Below the pieces are notes generated by a model. The model was not told the DNA's origin. It was given only the letters and a program-made list of their open reading frames with translations, and did not search any database. A DNA stretch of 64,000 nucleotides from UBA11591 sp040220895 (GTDB lineage Bacteria > Bacteroidota > Bacteroidia > Flavobacteriales_E > Vicingaceae). The stretch's first letter is position 1; each line of letters opens with the position of its first letter. Position numbers and translations under genes: made by a program. Location: positions 1 to 64,000 of the forward strand of contig JAVJVY010000022.1 in NCBI GenBank assembly GCA_040220895.1. The letters are read 5' to 3'. Positions 51,929-60,920 of the stretch are shown piece by piece.

Positions 51929-54043
51929 CTATTTGCTCTTTTCTCCTTTTTCCAGTTTGGTTTTCAGATCTCCAAGAACATCCAGGTCACCTAATGTGGT
52001 CTTCTCCTGACTGTCGTTGATCTTCTTAACTGCCTTGGAACTGGACTTGTCTTTCGTTCCTTTACCCTTTGATTCGGGCGCATCGTCCGATTTAAAGGTG
52101 TGGCTGTGAGAAACGGTGATCTTCCGTGCATTCTTGTTAAAATCAAGAACCTTGAAGTCGAGTGTTTCTTCATTTGCTGCAGTCGAACCGTCTTCTTTGA
52201 TCAGGTTTTTCAAGACACATAGTCCCTCCACGCCATATGGCAAGGATACTACCGCGTTGCGCTTGGTCACCTCGATGATGGTTCCCTGATGCACCGTTCC
52301 AACGCCAAAGACTGATTCAAAGACTTCCCATGGGTTTTCCTCAAGCTGTTTGTGACCCAGACTCAATCGCCTGTTTTCTTTATCTATTTCAAGGATTACC
52401 ACTTCAATGTCTTCACCTACCTTGGTGATCTCTGAAGGATGATTCACTTTTCTCGACCAAGAAAGGTCAGAAATGTGGATCAAACCGTCAACTCCGTCTG
52501 AAAGTTCCACAAATACTCCAAAATCCGAAATATTGGTGACTTTTCCATTATGCCTTGATTCGACAGGGAAATTAGTCTCAATTCCCTCCCAAGGATCCGG
52601 AGTCAATTGCTTGATGCCCAGAGACATTTTTCTGTCTTCTTTGTCCAGTGTCAGAACTTTGGCCTGTACTTCGTCTCCTACTTTGAAGAATTCCTGGGCA
52701 GGTTTAAGGTGATTTGACCAAGATATCTCAGATACATGGATCAAGCCTTCAACGCCCGGCTGAATTTCAACAAATGCACCGTAATCGGCAACGACTACCA
52801 CTTTTCCTTTCACTTCGTCACCAACTTTCAGGCTCTCATCAAGTTTGTCCCAAGGATGGTCCTGCAGTTGTTTAAGTCCAAGTGCAATTCGTTTTTTCTC
52901 ATCATCAAAATCAAGGATGACCACGTTGATCTTCTGATCTAACTGTACGATCTCTTCAGGGTGATTGATTCTTCCCCATGAAAGGTCAGTGATATGGATA
53001 AGTCCATCTACACCACCCAGGTCAACAAAGACACCATAAGAGGTAATGTTCTTAACGGTACCTTCCAACACCTGTCCTTTTTCAAGTTTGGAGATAATCT
53101 GTTTCTTCTGTTCTTCCAGTTCCGCTTCGATCAGCGCCTTGTGCGATACAACCACGTTTTTGAATTCTTTGTTGATCTTAACAACTTTGAATTCCATGGT
53201 TTTATCCACATAAATGTCGTAGTCGCGAATTGGCTTTACATCGATCTGAGAACCAGGTAAGAATGCTTCGATGCCGAATACATCAACGATCAATCCACCT
53301 TTGGTGCGGCATTTAACATGACCCTTGATGATTTCCTGAGTGGCAAGTGCCTCATTAACGCGCTCCCATGCCCTCAATGCCCTGGCTTTAAGGTGAGATA
53401 GGATCAATTGTCCGTTCTTGTCTTCCTGACTTTCGACAAATACCTCGATGGTATCTGCGACCTTAAGGTCTTTTCTGTAACGAAGTTCTGACAGTGAGAT
53501 AACACCATCCGATTTATAGCCAATGTTGACCACCACCTCTTTTCTGGTGATCGATACAATGACTCCGTCAATAACATCCTGGACCGAAATGGACGACAAG
53601 GTGTCGTCATACATGGCCTCTAATTCTTTTTGTTCCTTGGGTGAATAGATTTCACCTGTTTTACTAAAGGATTCCCAATTAAATGGCTCCTGAATCACCG
53701 CCTCTATTTTTTTGGCCTTTGATTCAACTGGCTCCGATGTTGCACTATCATCGATAATTGGTTCAGCTACTTTTGCTTTGATACGAGGCTTAGGCGTCTT
53801 TTTGGCGGGAGCCTTTTTTTCGCCTTCCTCTTTTACAGCACTAGCTTTTGCAGCTGTACTCTTCTTTGGGCTTGCTTTTACTTTTGGAGCAGCAGTTTTT
53901 GTTACTTTCTCAGCTTTCACTGCAGTTTTTGTACTGGTACTTTTTTTGGTGGTGGTTTTTGAAGCTGGTTTGGCAGCGGCGGTTTTTGCTTTAGCGCTTT
54001 TTGCTTTTACCTCTTTTTCAGCTTTTTCGGTCGTTTCGGCCAT
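51929..54043 (-). CDS. rpsA: 30S ribosomal protein S1
   Basis: The 704-residue protein comprises an N-terminal region of about 115 residues built of Lys, Ala, Thr and Ser, then a run of six S1 RNA-binding domains (VIVSITRKEVVVNIGYKSDG; VKCRTKGGLIVDVFGIEAFL; VKNITSYGVFVDLGGVDGLI; VVVADYGAFVEIQPGVEGLI; VTNISDFGVFVELSDGVDGL; IIEVTKRNAVVSLPYGVEGL). It binds mRNA on the small subunit. The basic extension is typical of Bacteroidota and absent from E. coli S1. A terminator follows. Confidence 0.95.
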   Translation of the reverse strand: MAETTEKAEKEVKAKSAKAKTAAAKPASKTTTKKSTSTKTAVKAEKVTKTAAPKVKASPKKSTAAKASAVKEEGEKKAPAKKTPKPRIKAKVAEPIIDDSATSEPVESKAKKIEAVIQEPFNWESFSKTGEIYSPKEQKELEAMYDDTLSSISVQDVIDGVIVSITRKEVVVNIGYKSDGVISLSELRYRKDLKVADTIEVFVESQEDKNGQLILSHLKARALRAWERVNEALATQEIIKGHVKCRTKGGLIVDVFGIEAFLPGSQIDVKPIRDYDIYVDKTMEFKVVKINKEFKNVVVSHKALIEAELEEQKKQIISKLEKGQVLEGTVKNITSYGVFVDLGGVDGLIHITDLSWGRINHPEEIVQLDQKINVVILDFDDEKKRIALGLKQLQDHPWDKLDESLKVGDEVKGKVVVVADYGAFVEIQPGVEGLIHVSEISWSNHLKPAQEFFKVGDEVQAKVLTLDKEDRKMSLGIKQLTPDPWEGIETNFPVESRHNGKVTNISDFGVFVELSDGVDGLIHISDLSWSRKVNHPSEITKVGEDIEVVILEIDKENRRLSLGHKQLEENPWEVFESVFGVGTVHQGTIIEVTKRNAVVSLPYGVEGLCVLKNLIKEDGSTAANEETLDFKVLDFNKNARKITVSHSHTFKSDDAPESKGKGTKDKSSSKAVKKINDSQEKTTLGDLDVLGDLKTKLEKGEKSK

Positions 54044-54100
54044 CTGTAATTATTTGTATCCCAATCCGTAATTCGGTACTCAATTGGGAGGGGTTATTAT

Positions 54101-54124
54101 TGCCTGCAATACCGAAGACAGGCA
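54101..54124. repeat. REP-like palindrome upstream of rpsA
   Basis: Arms TGCCTG (54101-54106) and CAGGCA (54119-54124) flank a 12-nt loop. The TGCCTGCAAT start is identical to that of the element inside attC-like site O (14822-14831), tying the core chromosome and the cassette array to the same short repeat family. Confidence 0.45.
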
Positions 54125-54167
54125 CGATTTAAGGGCGGCAAATTTATGGATAAAAACTTAGATGTGG

Positions 54168-55415
54168 CTACTTTAGCTCAATCCTTTCGTCAAAATCCTT
54201 ATAGAGTAGGTATTTTTCACGGATTTTTCTGAATTTCTCGATTTCGAACGACCAAGACTCATAGATGTCATTCAACGGCATTCCTTCAATAATTTGCTGC
54301 TTAAGTGCTGCATTTCCACTAAGTAAATTGAAGTAATTATTAAAAAAAATCTTCTTATCGGGTAATTCAGTATAAAAATCGATTAAATACCTGAGGTCAA
54401 TGCCTGGATTACGCAACAAGGAATCCATATTAATTTCAGAAAGGTCGACACCAGAACATGTTCTGTCCATCAACTTTGGAGAAGTGCTCATGCCCGGTTT
54501 ACTCCTCGGTATAAATTCAAATGAGCCCTTCACATAGTCAGGGTGACCGATCACCTGAAATGGTTTATCCGTGCCCCTGCCTATACTTACCACCGTTCCT
54601 TCAAAAAAACACAAGGAGGGATAAAGGTATATCGACCTTGCATTGGGCAGGTTTGGTGAAGGTTTTATAGGAAGCTGATAGTGAATCGTATGATCGTAAG
54701 ACAGATTAGGAATCACTCTCAAATTACAATTGCCCGCATTGTTCCAGTTTTCACCAACAACCATCAAGGCATATTCGCCAATGGTCATTCCGTAAACCAC
54801 AGGCACAGGATGTAAGCCCACAAAAGATGTGAATCGACCTTCCAGAACAGGACCGTCAATATAATGTCCGTTGGGATTCGGACGGTCCAAAACGATGACT
54901 TCAACGTCATTCTCACCGCATGCCTTGAGAATATAGGTCAAGGTTGAGATGTAGGTATAAAATCGTACCCCAACGTCCTGAAGATCGAATAACAGAACAT
55001 CCAGGTCTTGCACCTGTTCCTTTCTAGCCTCCTTATTCTCTCCATACAAAGAAATAATAGGTATACCAGTGCGGGCATCCACTTCGTCCGCAAGGTGCTG
55101 ACCTGCGTCAGCTGTACCTCTAAAGCCATGCTCTGGACTGAAAATTCTTCTGATATCTACACCGAGGGCGATCAAGCTGTCAACCAGATGCGCAGTACTT
55201 ATGTAAGAAGCGTGATTCGCTACCACACCTACTTTTTTGCCCTTGATCGCTGGTAAATACAAATCGATCCTTTCGGCACCTACCATAACAGGGTCAGGAG
55301 AACCCTGCGCCCAAAGTCGGGGCATCATTAAAAAGACCACCAGAATTAAAATATAAGACCTGGTTGCCGTTTTTTGGAGACTGATATTTCTACTTTTACG
55401 AAAAATCACGTGCAT
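54168..55415 (-). CDS. DUF1343 protein, NamZ-like exo-beta-N-acetylmuramidase
   Basis: From the ATG at 55415 (415 residues) there is an N-terminal signal (SYILILVVFLMMPRLWAQG), then the DUF1343 domain: KVGVVANHASYI, FSPEHGFRGTADAG, LLFDLQDVGVRFYTYISTLT, VLDRPNPNG and CFFEGTVVSIGRGTDKPFQV. Known NamZ enzymes release N-acetylmuramic acid from peptidoglycan fragments. The start codon overlaps the divergent permease start by two bases (CATG). Confidence 0.88.
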   Translation of the reverse strand: MHVIFRKSRNISLQKTATRSYILILVVFLMMPRLWAQGSPDPVMVGAERIDLYLPAIKGKKVGVVANHASYISTAHLVDSLIALGVDIRRIFSPEHGFRGTADAGQHLADEVDARTGIPIISLYGENKEARKEQVQDLDVLLFDLQDVGVRFYTYISTLTYILKACGENDVEVIVLDRPNPNGHYIDGPVLEGRFTSFVGLHPVPVVYGMTIGEYALMVVGENWNNAGNCNLRVIPNLSYDHTIHYQLPIKPSPNLPNARSIYLYPSLCFFEGTVVSIGRGTDKPFQVIGHPDYVKGSFEFIPRSKPGMSTSPKLMDRTCSGVDLSEINMDSLLRNPGIDLRYLIDFYTELPDKKIFFNNYFNLLSGNAALKQQIIEGMPLNDIYESWSFEIEKFRKIREKYLLYKDFDERIELK

Positions 55416-56628
55416 GCTATTCCGCAAATTTGAAGTTTTCATCGCACATAAGTTCAATGGAGGGCGTAAAAGGACCAGAAAGACTCGTCCAGTAATTCAA
55501 ATTTCTATTGCCGCAATCGCGGTAAGTACTGCAGTAATGATCCTGACTGCCGCGGTAGTCAACGGTTTCAAAAGGGAAATTACTGAAAAAGTTATTGGTT
55601 TTGGTGCACATATTGATGTTGGACATTATTCTAATCAACAATACTACGAGCGAATTCCGATCGAAAAGAGTAGTGAAATCGAGGCCATGTCGGGACAAGA
55701 CAATATTGACCATGTGCAGGCCTACGTTTCCAAACCGGGAATTTTAAAAAACAATTCCACGATTCAGGCAAATATTTTAAAAGGCGTTGGTCCTGAATAC
55801 CGCTGGGATTTTTTCGAACAACACCTAAAATCGGGCAGCCTTGATTCCGGATTGATCGGAGGTATACTTATATCATCCAAGACTGCAGCAGAACTCAATG
55901 CCAATGTCAACGATAGAATACTGCTATACTTTATCCAGGATCCACCCAGGGTCCGCAAATTGACCATAAGAGGTATTTATCAATCGGGCTTCGGCCAATT
56001 TGACGACTTGATCTCGTTTGTAGACATCGGCCTCTTGCAAAAAATGAACGGTTGGAATGAAACACAATACGGCGGCTATGAGCTCTTGGTAAAAGATTTT
56101 GACCGGCTCGAAGAAACGGCCTCTGAGGTCTACGCCAGTGTTCCTGCCAGCCTTGATGCTCAATCCATTTATGAGCAATTCCCAGATATTTTCAACTGGC
56201 TTGAACTTCAAGATATGAACTACTTGATCATCATTTCTCTTATGATCATGGTTGCAGCAATAAATTCAGTTTCTTCATTAATCATTATGATCCTGGAGAA
56301 AACCCAGGCAATTGGCGTGCTAAAAACCATCGGAGCCAATAATTGGAGTATAAAAAGGATCTTTATTCTACAAGGAGCATACCTCCTGTTAAGTGGGTTG
56401 TTTTGGGGAAATTTAATCGGACTCGGTCTGGGATATATACAGCATAAATTCGGCATCATTGAACTCAACGTCGAATCGTATTACCTTTCTTCGGTACCTA
56501 TTTTGCTTTCGCTGAAAGATTTACTGATAATCAATGGTGGCGCATTTGTACTGTGCATGCTCGCCCTGATCTTACCTTCACACCTGGTTTCGAACATTGT
56601 TATTGCCAAGGTTATAAAATTCGACTAA
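55414..56628 (+). CDS. FtsX/LolE-type ABC transporter permease
   Basis: The 404-residue protein has an N-terminal TM helix after FEVFIAHKF..TRPVIQISIAAIAV, a large periplasmic MacB-like domain (about 50-255), and three C-terminal TM helices of the FtsX domain (VAAINSVSSLIIMILEKTQAIGVLKTIGA). It is of the LolCE kind that moves lipoproteins. No ATPase gene is adjacent. The ATG at 55414 overlaps the divergent NamZ-like start. Confidence 0.85.
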   Translation: MLFRKFEVFIAHKFNGGRKRTRKTRPVIQISIAAIAVSTAVMILTAAVVNGFKREITEKVIGFGAHIDVGHYSNQQYYERIPIEKSSEIEAMSGQDNIDHVQAYVSKPGILKNNSTIQANILKGVGPEYRWDFFEQHLKSGSLDSGLIGGILISSKTAAELNANVNDRILLYFIQDPPRVRKLTIRGIYQSGFGQFDDLISFVDIGLLQKMNGWNETQYGGYELLVKDFDRLEETASEVYASVPASLDAQSIYEQFPDIFNWLELQDMNYLIIISLMIMVAAINSVSSLIIMILEKTQAIGVLKTIGANNWSIKRIFILQGAYLLLSGLFWGNLIGLGLGYIQHKFGIIELNVESYYLSSVPILLSLKDLLIINGGAFVLCMLALILPSHLVSNIVIAKVIKFD

Positions 56629-56655
56629 TTCAACCCACACTTTAGGTGCATATCC

Positions 56656-56663
56656 TACCTTTG
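56656..56663 (+). promoter_or_regulatory. -7 promoter element for the CBS gene
   Basis: TACCTTTG fits TAnnTTTG and lies 8 nt before the ATG at 56672, giving a very short leader. No convincing -33 box. Confidence 0.35.
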
Positions 56664-56671
56664 CTGCTGCT

Positions 56672-58033
56672 ATGAAATATTACGAAAACATTATAGACAC
56701 CATTGGGAACACCCCTTTGGTAAAGCTCAATCGAATTGTAAAGGGAGTGCCCGGCCTGGTGTTGGCCAAAGTTGAAACCTTTAATCCCGGAAATTCAATA
56801 AAAGACCGGATGGCTTTGAAAATGGTCGAAGATGCCGAGAAAAACGGCAAGCTTTTACCGGGAGGAACCATTATTGAGGGTACATCGGGAAACACTGGAA
56901 TGGGTCTGGCCCTGGTCGCCATCGCCAAAGGATATAAGCTTATTTGCACCATGCCAGACAAGCAATCCAAAGAAAAAATGGATGTATTGAGAGCCATGGG
57001 AGCTGAAGTGGTCGTTACACCAACCAATGTGGCAGCAGACGATCCGAGGTCATATTATTCGGTTGCGAAAAAATTAAACGAAGAAATTCCCAATTCCTTT
57101 TACCCTAATCAATACGATAACTTATCGAACAGGCAGGCCCATTATGAGTCCACCGGACCGGAAATATGGGAGCAGACCGAGGGCAAGATCACCCATTTAG
57201 TTGTCGGTGTTGGCACAGGAGGGACCATTTCGGGAGTGGCCAAATACCTGAAAGAAAAAAATCCGGAAGTCAAGATATGGGGAATTGACACTTACGGATC
57301 TGTATTCAAGAAATACCATGAAACCGGGGAATTTGACGAATCTGAGATATATTCCTACCTAACCGAGGGAATCGGTGAGGATATTCTACCGGCCAACGTA
57401 GATTTCAAATTGATCGACCATTTTGAAAAGGTGACTGATAAAGACGGTATGCTTATGACCAGGAGGTTGGCGAAGGAGGAAGGTATATTCGCTGGGAACT
57501 CGGCAGGCTCAGCCATTTCGGGTTTATTGCAAATGAAAGAGATGCTCAATGATGACAGCGTGGTTGTTGTTATCTTTCACGACCATGGTACCCGCTATGT
57601 GGGTAAAATATTTAATGATGATTGGATGCGTGATCGAGGCTTTCTTCAAGAAGAAAAGACACTGGCCAAGGACTTGGTTCGTAAACACGGTGACAAGAAA
57701 CTCATTACTGCATCGGCCAATGAGCGCCTGACCTCGGCAATAGAGAAAATGGCAGCTTACAATATTTCACAGTTACCTGTTCTTGAAAATGGAAAATTTG
57801 TCGGTTCACTGGACGAAGGAACGGTTTTTAGAAAATTGCGTGAAAATCCCGAGCTTAATCATTGCCTGGTTAAAGATGTTATGAGGGCGGCCTTTCCAGA
57901 AATGTCGGCGAATAGTGAAATAGAAGAAATCAGCAGCAAAATATCAAAAGATGTTCAAGCCGTTCTGATTAAAAAAGACGAAGGTGATTACCACATCGTG
58001 ACAATGCACGACATCATTGATGCTTTGAAATAA
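56672..58033 (+). CDS. Cystathionine beta-synthase-like PLP enzyme with CBS domains
   Basis: The 453-residue protein has a PLP fold-type II core (1-320) with FNPGNSIKDRMA, where K44 binds PLP, EGTSGNTGMG, VVGVGTGGTISGVAKYLKEK and EGIFAGNSAGSAI. A CBS pair spans about 335-453 (ANERLTSAIEKMAAYNISQL, AVLIKKDEGDYHIVTMHDII). It makes cystathionine from serine and homocysteine, or cysteine from O-acetylserine. The regulatory CBS pair favours the first. Length is close to haem-free CBS. Confidence 0.88.
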   Translation: MKYYENIIDTIGNTPLVKLNRIVKGVPGLVLAKVETFNPGNSIKDRMALKMVEDAEKNGKLLPGGTIIEGTSGNTGMGLALVAIAKGYKLICTMPDKQSKEKMDVLRAMGAEVVVTPTNVAADDPRSYYSVAKKLNEEIPNSFYPNQYDNLSNRQAHYESTGPEIWEQTEGKITHLVVGVGTGGTISGVAKYLKEKNPEVKIWGIDTYGSVFKKYHETGEFDESEIYSYLTEGIGEDILPANVDFKLIDHFEKVTDKDGMLMTRRLAKEEGIFAGNSAGSAISGLLQMKEMLNDDSVVVVIFHDHGTRYVGKIFNDDWMRDRGFLQEEKTLAKDLVRKHGDKKLITASANERLTSAIEKMAAYNISQLPVLENGKFVGSLDEGTVFRKLRENPELNHCLVKDVMRAAFPEMSANSEIEEISSKISKDVQAVLIKKDEGDYHIVTMHDIIDALK

Positions 58034-58189
58034 GTGCGAAAGCCGTTCTGATCATTCCTTTACACTTATATTTTAGTGCTATCAAAGCCGATATCGTTTT
58101 TGGTAAACGAGGGGAAATGATACCTTTAAGACTTGTAATTACGACTTTTGGAAAAGAGCTAGTTTGGGCCTCTTAGCCAGTAATTAGCT

Positions 58190-60553
58190 ATGATTGATAA
58201 TGTCCATGCAACCAACATTTCCTCATTGAACACGAAAGGACTTGCATTCACTCTTATCTTATTTTTTGGGCTAAACGGACTGTTCAATCAAGAACTACGG
58301 GCGCAAAAAGTTGGCGTGGTGTTGAGTGGAGGGGGGGCAAGTGGACTAGCACACATCGGCTTTTTAAAAGCCCTGGAAGAAAACAATGTGCCAATTGATT
58401 ACATCACGGGCACTTCCATGGGAGCTTTTGTGGGTGGCCTTTATGCATCGGGCTATAGCCCCGATGAGATAGAGCATATTTTTGAATCTGCCGAATTCAA
58501 ACTATGGCTATCGGGCAGAATAAATGCGAAATACACAGACTACTTTAAAAAATCCATTGACGACGCCTCATGGATAGAGCTCAAACTGACCCTCGATTCC
58601 ATATTCGAAACCAATCTTCCAACCAACATCATTAATAGCACATCATTGGACTTTGGACTTGCTGCCATTTTTGCCAAAGCAAATGCGAAATGCAGGGGGA
58701 ACTTTGACAGCCTCTTCGTTCCTTTTAGGTGCCTGGCATCTGATATTTCAAGTAAGAAGGCCGTCCCTTTTGGAGATGGCGATCTGGCCACTTCTATCAG
58801 AGCATCCATCTCATATCCCTTTTATTTGAATCCGGTGAGCATGAATGGCAAGCTCTTTTACGACGGTGGGCTTTATGATAATTTCCCCGTTTCAACCCTT
58901 TGTGAGACCTTCGAGCCCGATTATATTCTGGGTTCAAATGTCTCTTATAATTTTGGTGAACCCGACGAGGATAACTTATTATCGCAAATAAGATCCATGA
59001 TGTCTTATGACACCGATTATAAAATAGATTGTGAAAAGGGGTTTATTATAGAGCCTCCTGTGGGCCAATATGGCGTTTTAGAGTTTAAAGACATTGGTGC
59101 TATTGTTGAAGAAGGCTACCAGGCAACCCTGTTAAAAATAGATTCCATCTTGATGAATATAGGCGCTAAAAGATCGATCGAAAGTGTTGAGCAACGACGG
59201 CAACAATTCAGAAAAAGTCGAAACAAGATTCTGATCACCGAAATTAATTACGAGGGTATCAACACCAATGAACAGCGCTATGTTCGTAATGTCATACGAT
59301 TCAAAGAGGGCGATAGCCTGAATTTTGAAGAAGCTCGGTCCAGAATACTGAAACTTGCCTCTGATGAGAAGATCAAGCGCATTTATCCCACCTTGGTTTA
59401 TCAACCAGAGCGTGCCAGTTATACCCTGAACCTGAAAATCAAAAAGGAGAAAAATCTTTTTATCTCGTTTGGCGGAAATATTGCGACAAAAGCAGTGAAT
59501 GAAGGTTTTGTCGGATTTCAATACAACTACCTGACATTTACCCCTATAACAGCTTATGCCAACACCTATTTTGGTAAATTTTACAGTTCAGGATTTGGAA
59601 AAGTCAAAGTTGATGTCCCCACCGTCATTCCCGTACAATTACATGCATCCTACACCTTGAATAAATGGGATTATTTTCAAAACACCACTGTTCTGATCGA
59701 AGAAAAAGTTCCTTCCTTCTTAATTCAGCGCGAAAACTATGGCCAATTCGGTCTTAGTCTGCCTGTTTCTAACAAGGCTAAGTTGAGTGGCGGTATGAAC
59801 CTTGGGGAGATTCGCTATGAATATTATCAGGATAATAATTTTACGCGATTCGATACTACCGATGAGACCAAATTTGATAATTATACAGCCTTTGGTTTCT
59901 ATGAGCGTAATTCGCTCAACAGAAAACAATACCCGAACAAGGGGGGGTACTTTCTGATCAAGGGCACTTTCGTCAATGGCACCGAGCGCACACTTTCAGG
60001 CACTGCCGCGCCAATAGACACCAGTATTGTGAGTAATCATTCGTGGTTCATGATCAAAGCAAAGATCGATCAGTACTTTAATTCGCGTTCAAAGGTAAAA
60101 TTTGGCTTTCAGGCCGAAGGAGTGTATTCAGAACAGCCCTTTTTTGGAAATTATGCTTCCACCGTATTATCTTCCCCCGGATTTGAGCCTATTCCAGAGA
60201 GCAAAACCGTTTTCAGATCGCGTTACCGAGCTCATCAATACGCTGCATTGGGAATAAAGACCATATACTCACCGCTGAAAAATCTGGATTTCAGGTTTGA
60301 AGGTTATGTGTTCCGGCCATTCAAGCAGATCAACGCGGACGCTAATTATTTAGCAGAATATGAAACAACCTCTGATATTCAATATTTCATTGGATCATTT
60401 ACGGCCATTTATAACCTGTCTTTTACGCAAATAGCCGTTAATGTGAATTATTACGACAACTTCAACGAAGAATTTCCGACAAGTGCCACTGAAAATTATA
60501 CGATCATGTTGCACCTGGGATTCATCCTGTTCAACCAAAAAATGCTTGAATAA
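58190..60553 (+). CDS. Patatin-like phospholipase fused to a BamA-like outer-membrane barrel
   Basis: The 787-residue protein has a signal peptide (ending LRAQ). The patatin domain has VGVVLSGGGASGLAHIG (oxyanion GGGASG), GTSMG with S76, and DGG with D225, forming the Ser-Asp dyad. A POTRA-like region follows (ILITEINYEGINTNEQRYVR, about 345-430), then a C-terminal beta-barrel (about 430-787) ending in HLGFILFNQ. It is an outer-membrane/surface lipase of the PlpD type, probably autotransporting its enzyme domain. Confidence 0.88.
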   Translation: MIDNVHATNISSLNTKGLAFTLILFFGLNGLFNQELRAQKVGVVLSGGGASGLAHIGFLKALEENNVPIDYITGTSMGAFVGGLYASGYSPDEIEHIFESAEFKLWLSGRINAKYTDYFKKSIDDASWIELKLTLDSIFETNLPTNIINSTSLDFGLAAIFAKANAKCRGNFDSLFVPFRCLASDISSKKAVPFGDGDLATSIRASISYPFYLNPVSMNGKLFYDGGLYDNFPVSTLCETFEPDYILGSNVSYNFGEPDEDNLLSQIRSMMSYDTDYKIDCEKGFIIEPPVGQYGVLEFKDIGAIVEEGYQATLLKIDSILMNIGAKRSIESVEQRRQQFRKSRNKILITEINYEGINTNEQRYVRNVIRFKEGDSLNFEEARSRILKLASDEKIKRIYPTLVYQPERASYTLNLKIKKEKNLFISFGGNIATKAVNEGFVGFQYNYLTFTPITAYANTYFGKFYSSGFGKVKVDVPTVIPVQLHASYTLNKWDYFQNTTVLIEEKVPSFLIQRENYGQFGLSLPVSNKAKLSGGMNLGEIRYEYYQDNNFTRFDTTDETKFDNYTAFGFYERNSLNRKQYPNKGGYFLIKGTFVNGTERTLSGTAAPIDTSIVSNHSWFMIKAKIDQYFNSRSKVKFGFQAEGVYSEQPFFGNYASTVLSSPGFEPIPESKTVFRSRYRAHQYAALGIKTIYSPLKNLDFRFEGYVFRPFKQINADANYLAEYETTSDIQYFIGSFTAIYNLSFTQIAVNVNYYDNFNEEFPTSATENYTIMLHLGFILFNQKMLE

Positions 60554-60590
60554 AAAAGGCCCCTTTCACCGTGGTGAAAAGGACCTCTTA
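60551..60590. terminator. Terminator shared by the patatin-barrel gene and the rpoC unit
   Basis: The stem is a 13-nt arm (60558-60570) and a 13-nt arm (60573-60585) with two imperfect positions. On the minus strand it ends in six T (60557-60552). It lies between the convergent genes, best suited to stop the rpoC-DUF3467 transcript. Confidence 0.75.
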
Positions 60591-60606
60591 TTCGTTGACT
60601 TATTGG

Positions 60607-60918
60607 TTAAGCTTCACCCGCCGGACCACCAAAATTCAAGGGAAAAGAAGCACTTTCAATTTCCTTAATGGAACCGTGCTGGGATTCAAACTTGGCTATG
60701 TTGTCTTCCAAGGCCTTCAATAGTCGCTTAGCATGCTGAGGGGTCATCAACACCCTTGACTTGACCTTGGCTTTTGGCATCCCGGGCATGACTTTCACAA
60801 AATCAAGTACGAATTCTGAATTTGAATGGCTGATTATCACAAGATTCGAGTATTCGCCATCAGCAATTTCCTCACTTAACTCGATGTTGAGTTTTCCGTC
60901 ATTGACTTGTTCCTCCAT
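60607..60918 (-). CDS. DUF3467 family protein
   Basis: The 103-residue protein reads LNIELSEEIADGEYSNLVII, EFVLDFVKVMPGMPKAKVKS and MTPQHAKRLLKALEDNIAKF, all typical of DUF3467. It directly follows rpoC with 2 nt between them. In Bacteroidota this pairing is common. The function is unknown; co-transcription with RNA polymerase suggests a role near transcription (inference). Confidence 0.85.
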   Translation of the reverse strand: MEEQVNDGKLNIELSEEIADGEYSNLVIISHSNSEFVLDFVKVMPGMPKAKVKSRVLMTPQHAKRLLKALEDNIAKFESQHGSIKEIESASFPLNFGGPAGEA

Positions 60919-60920
60919 AA

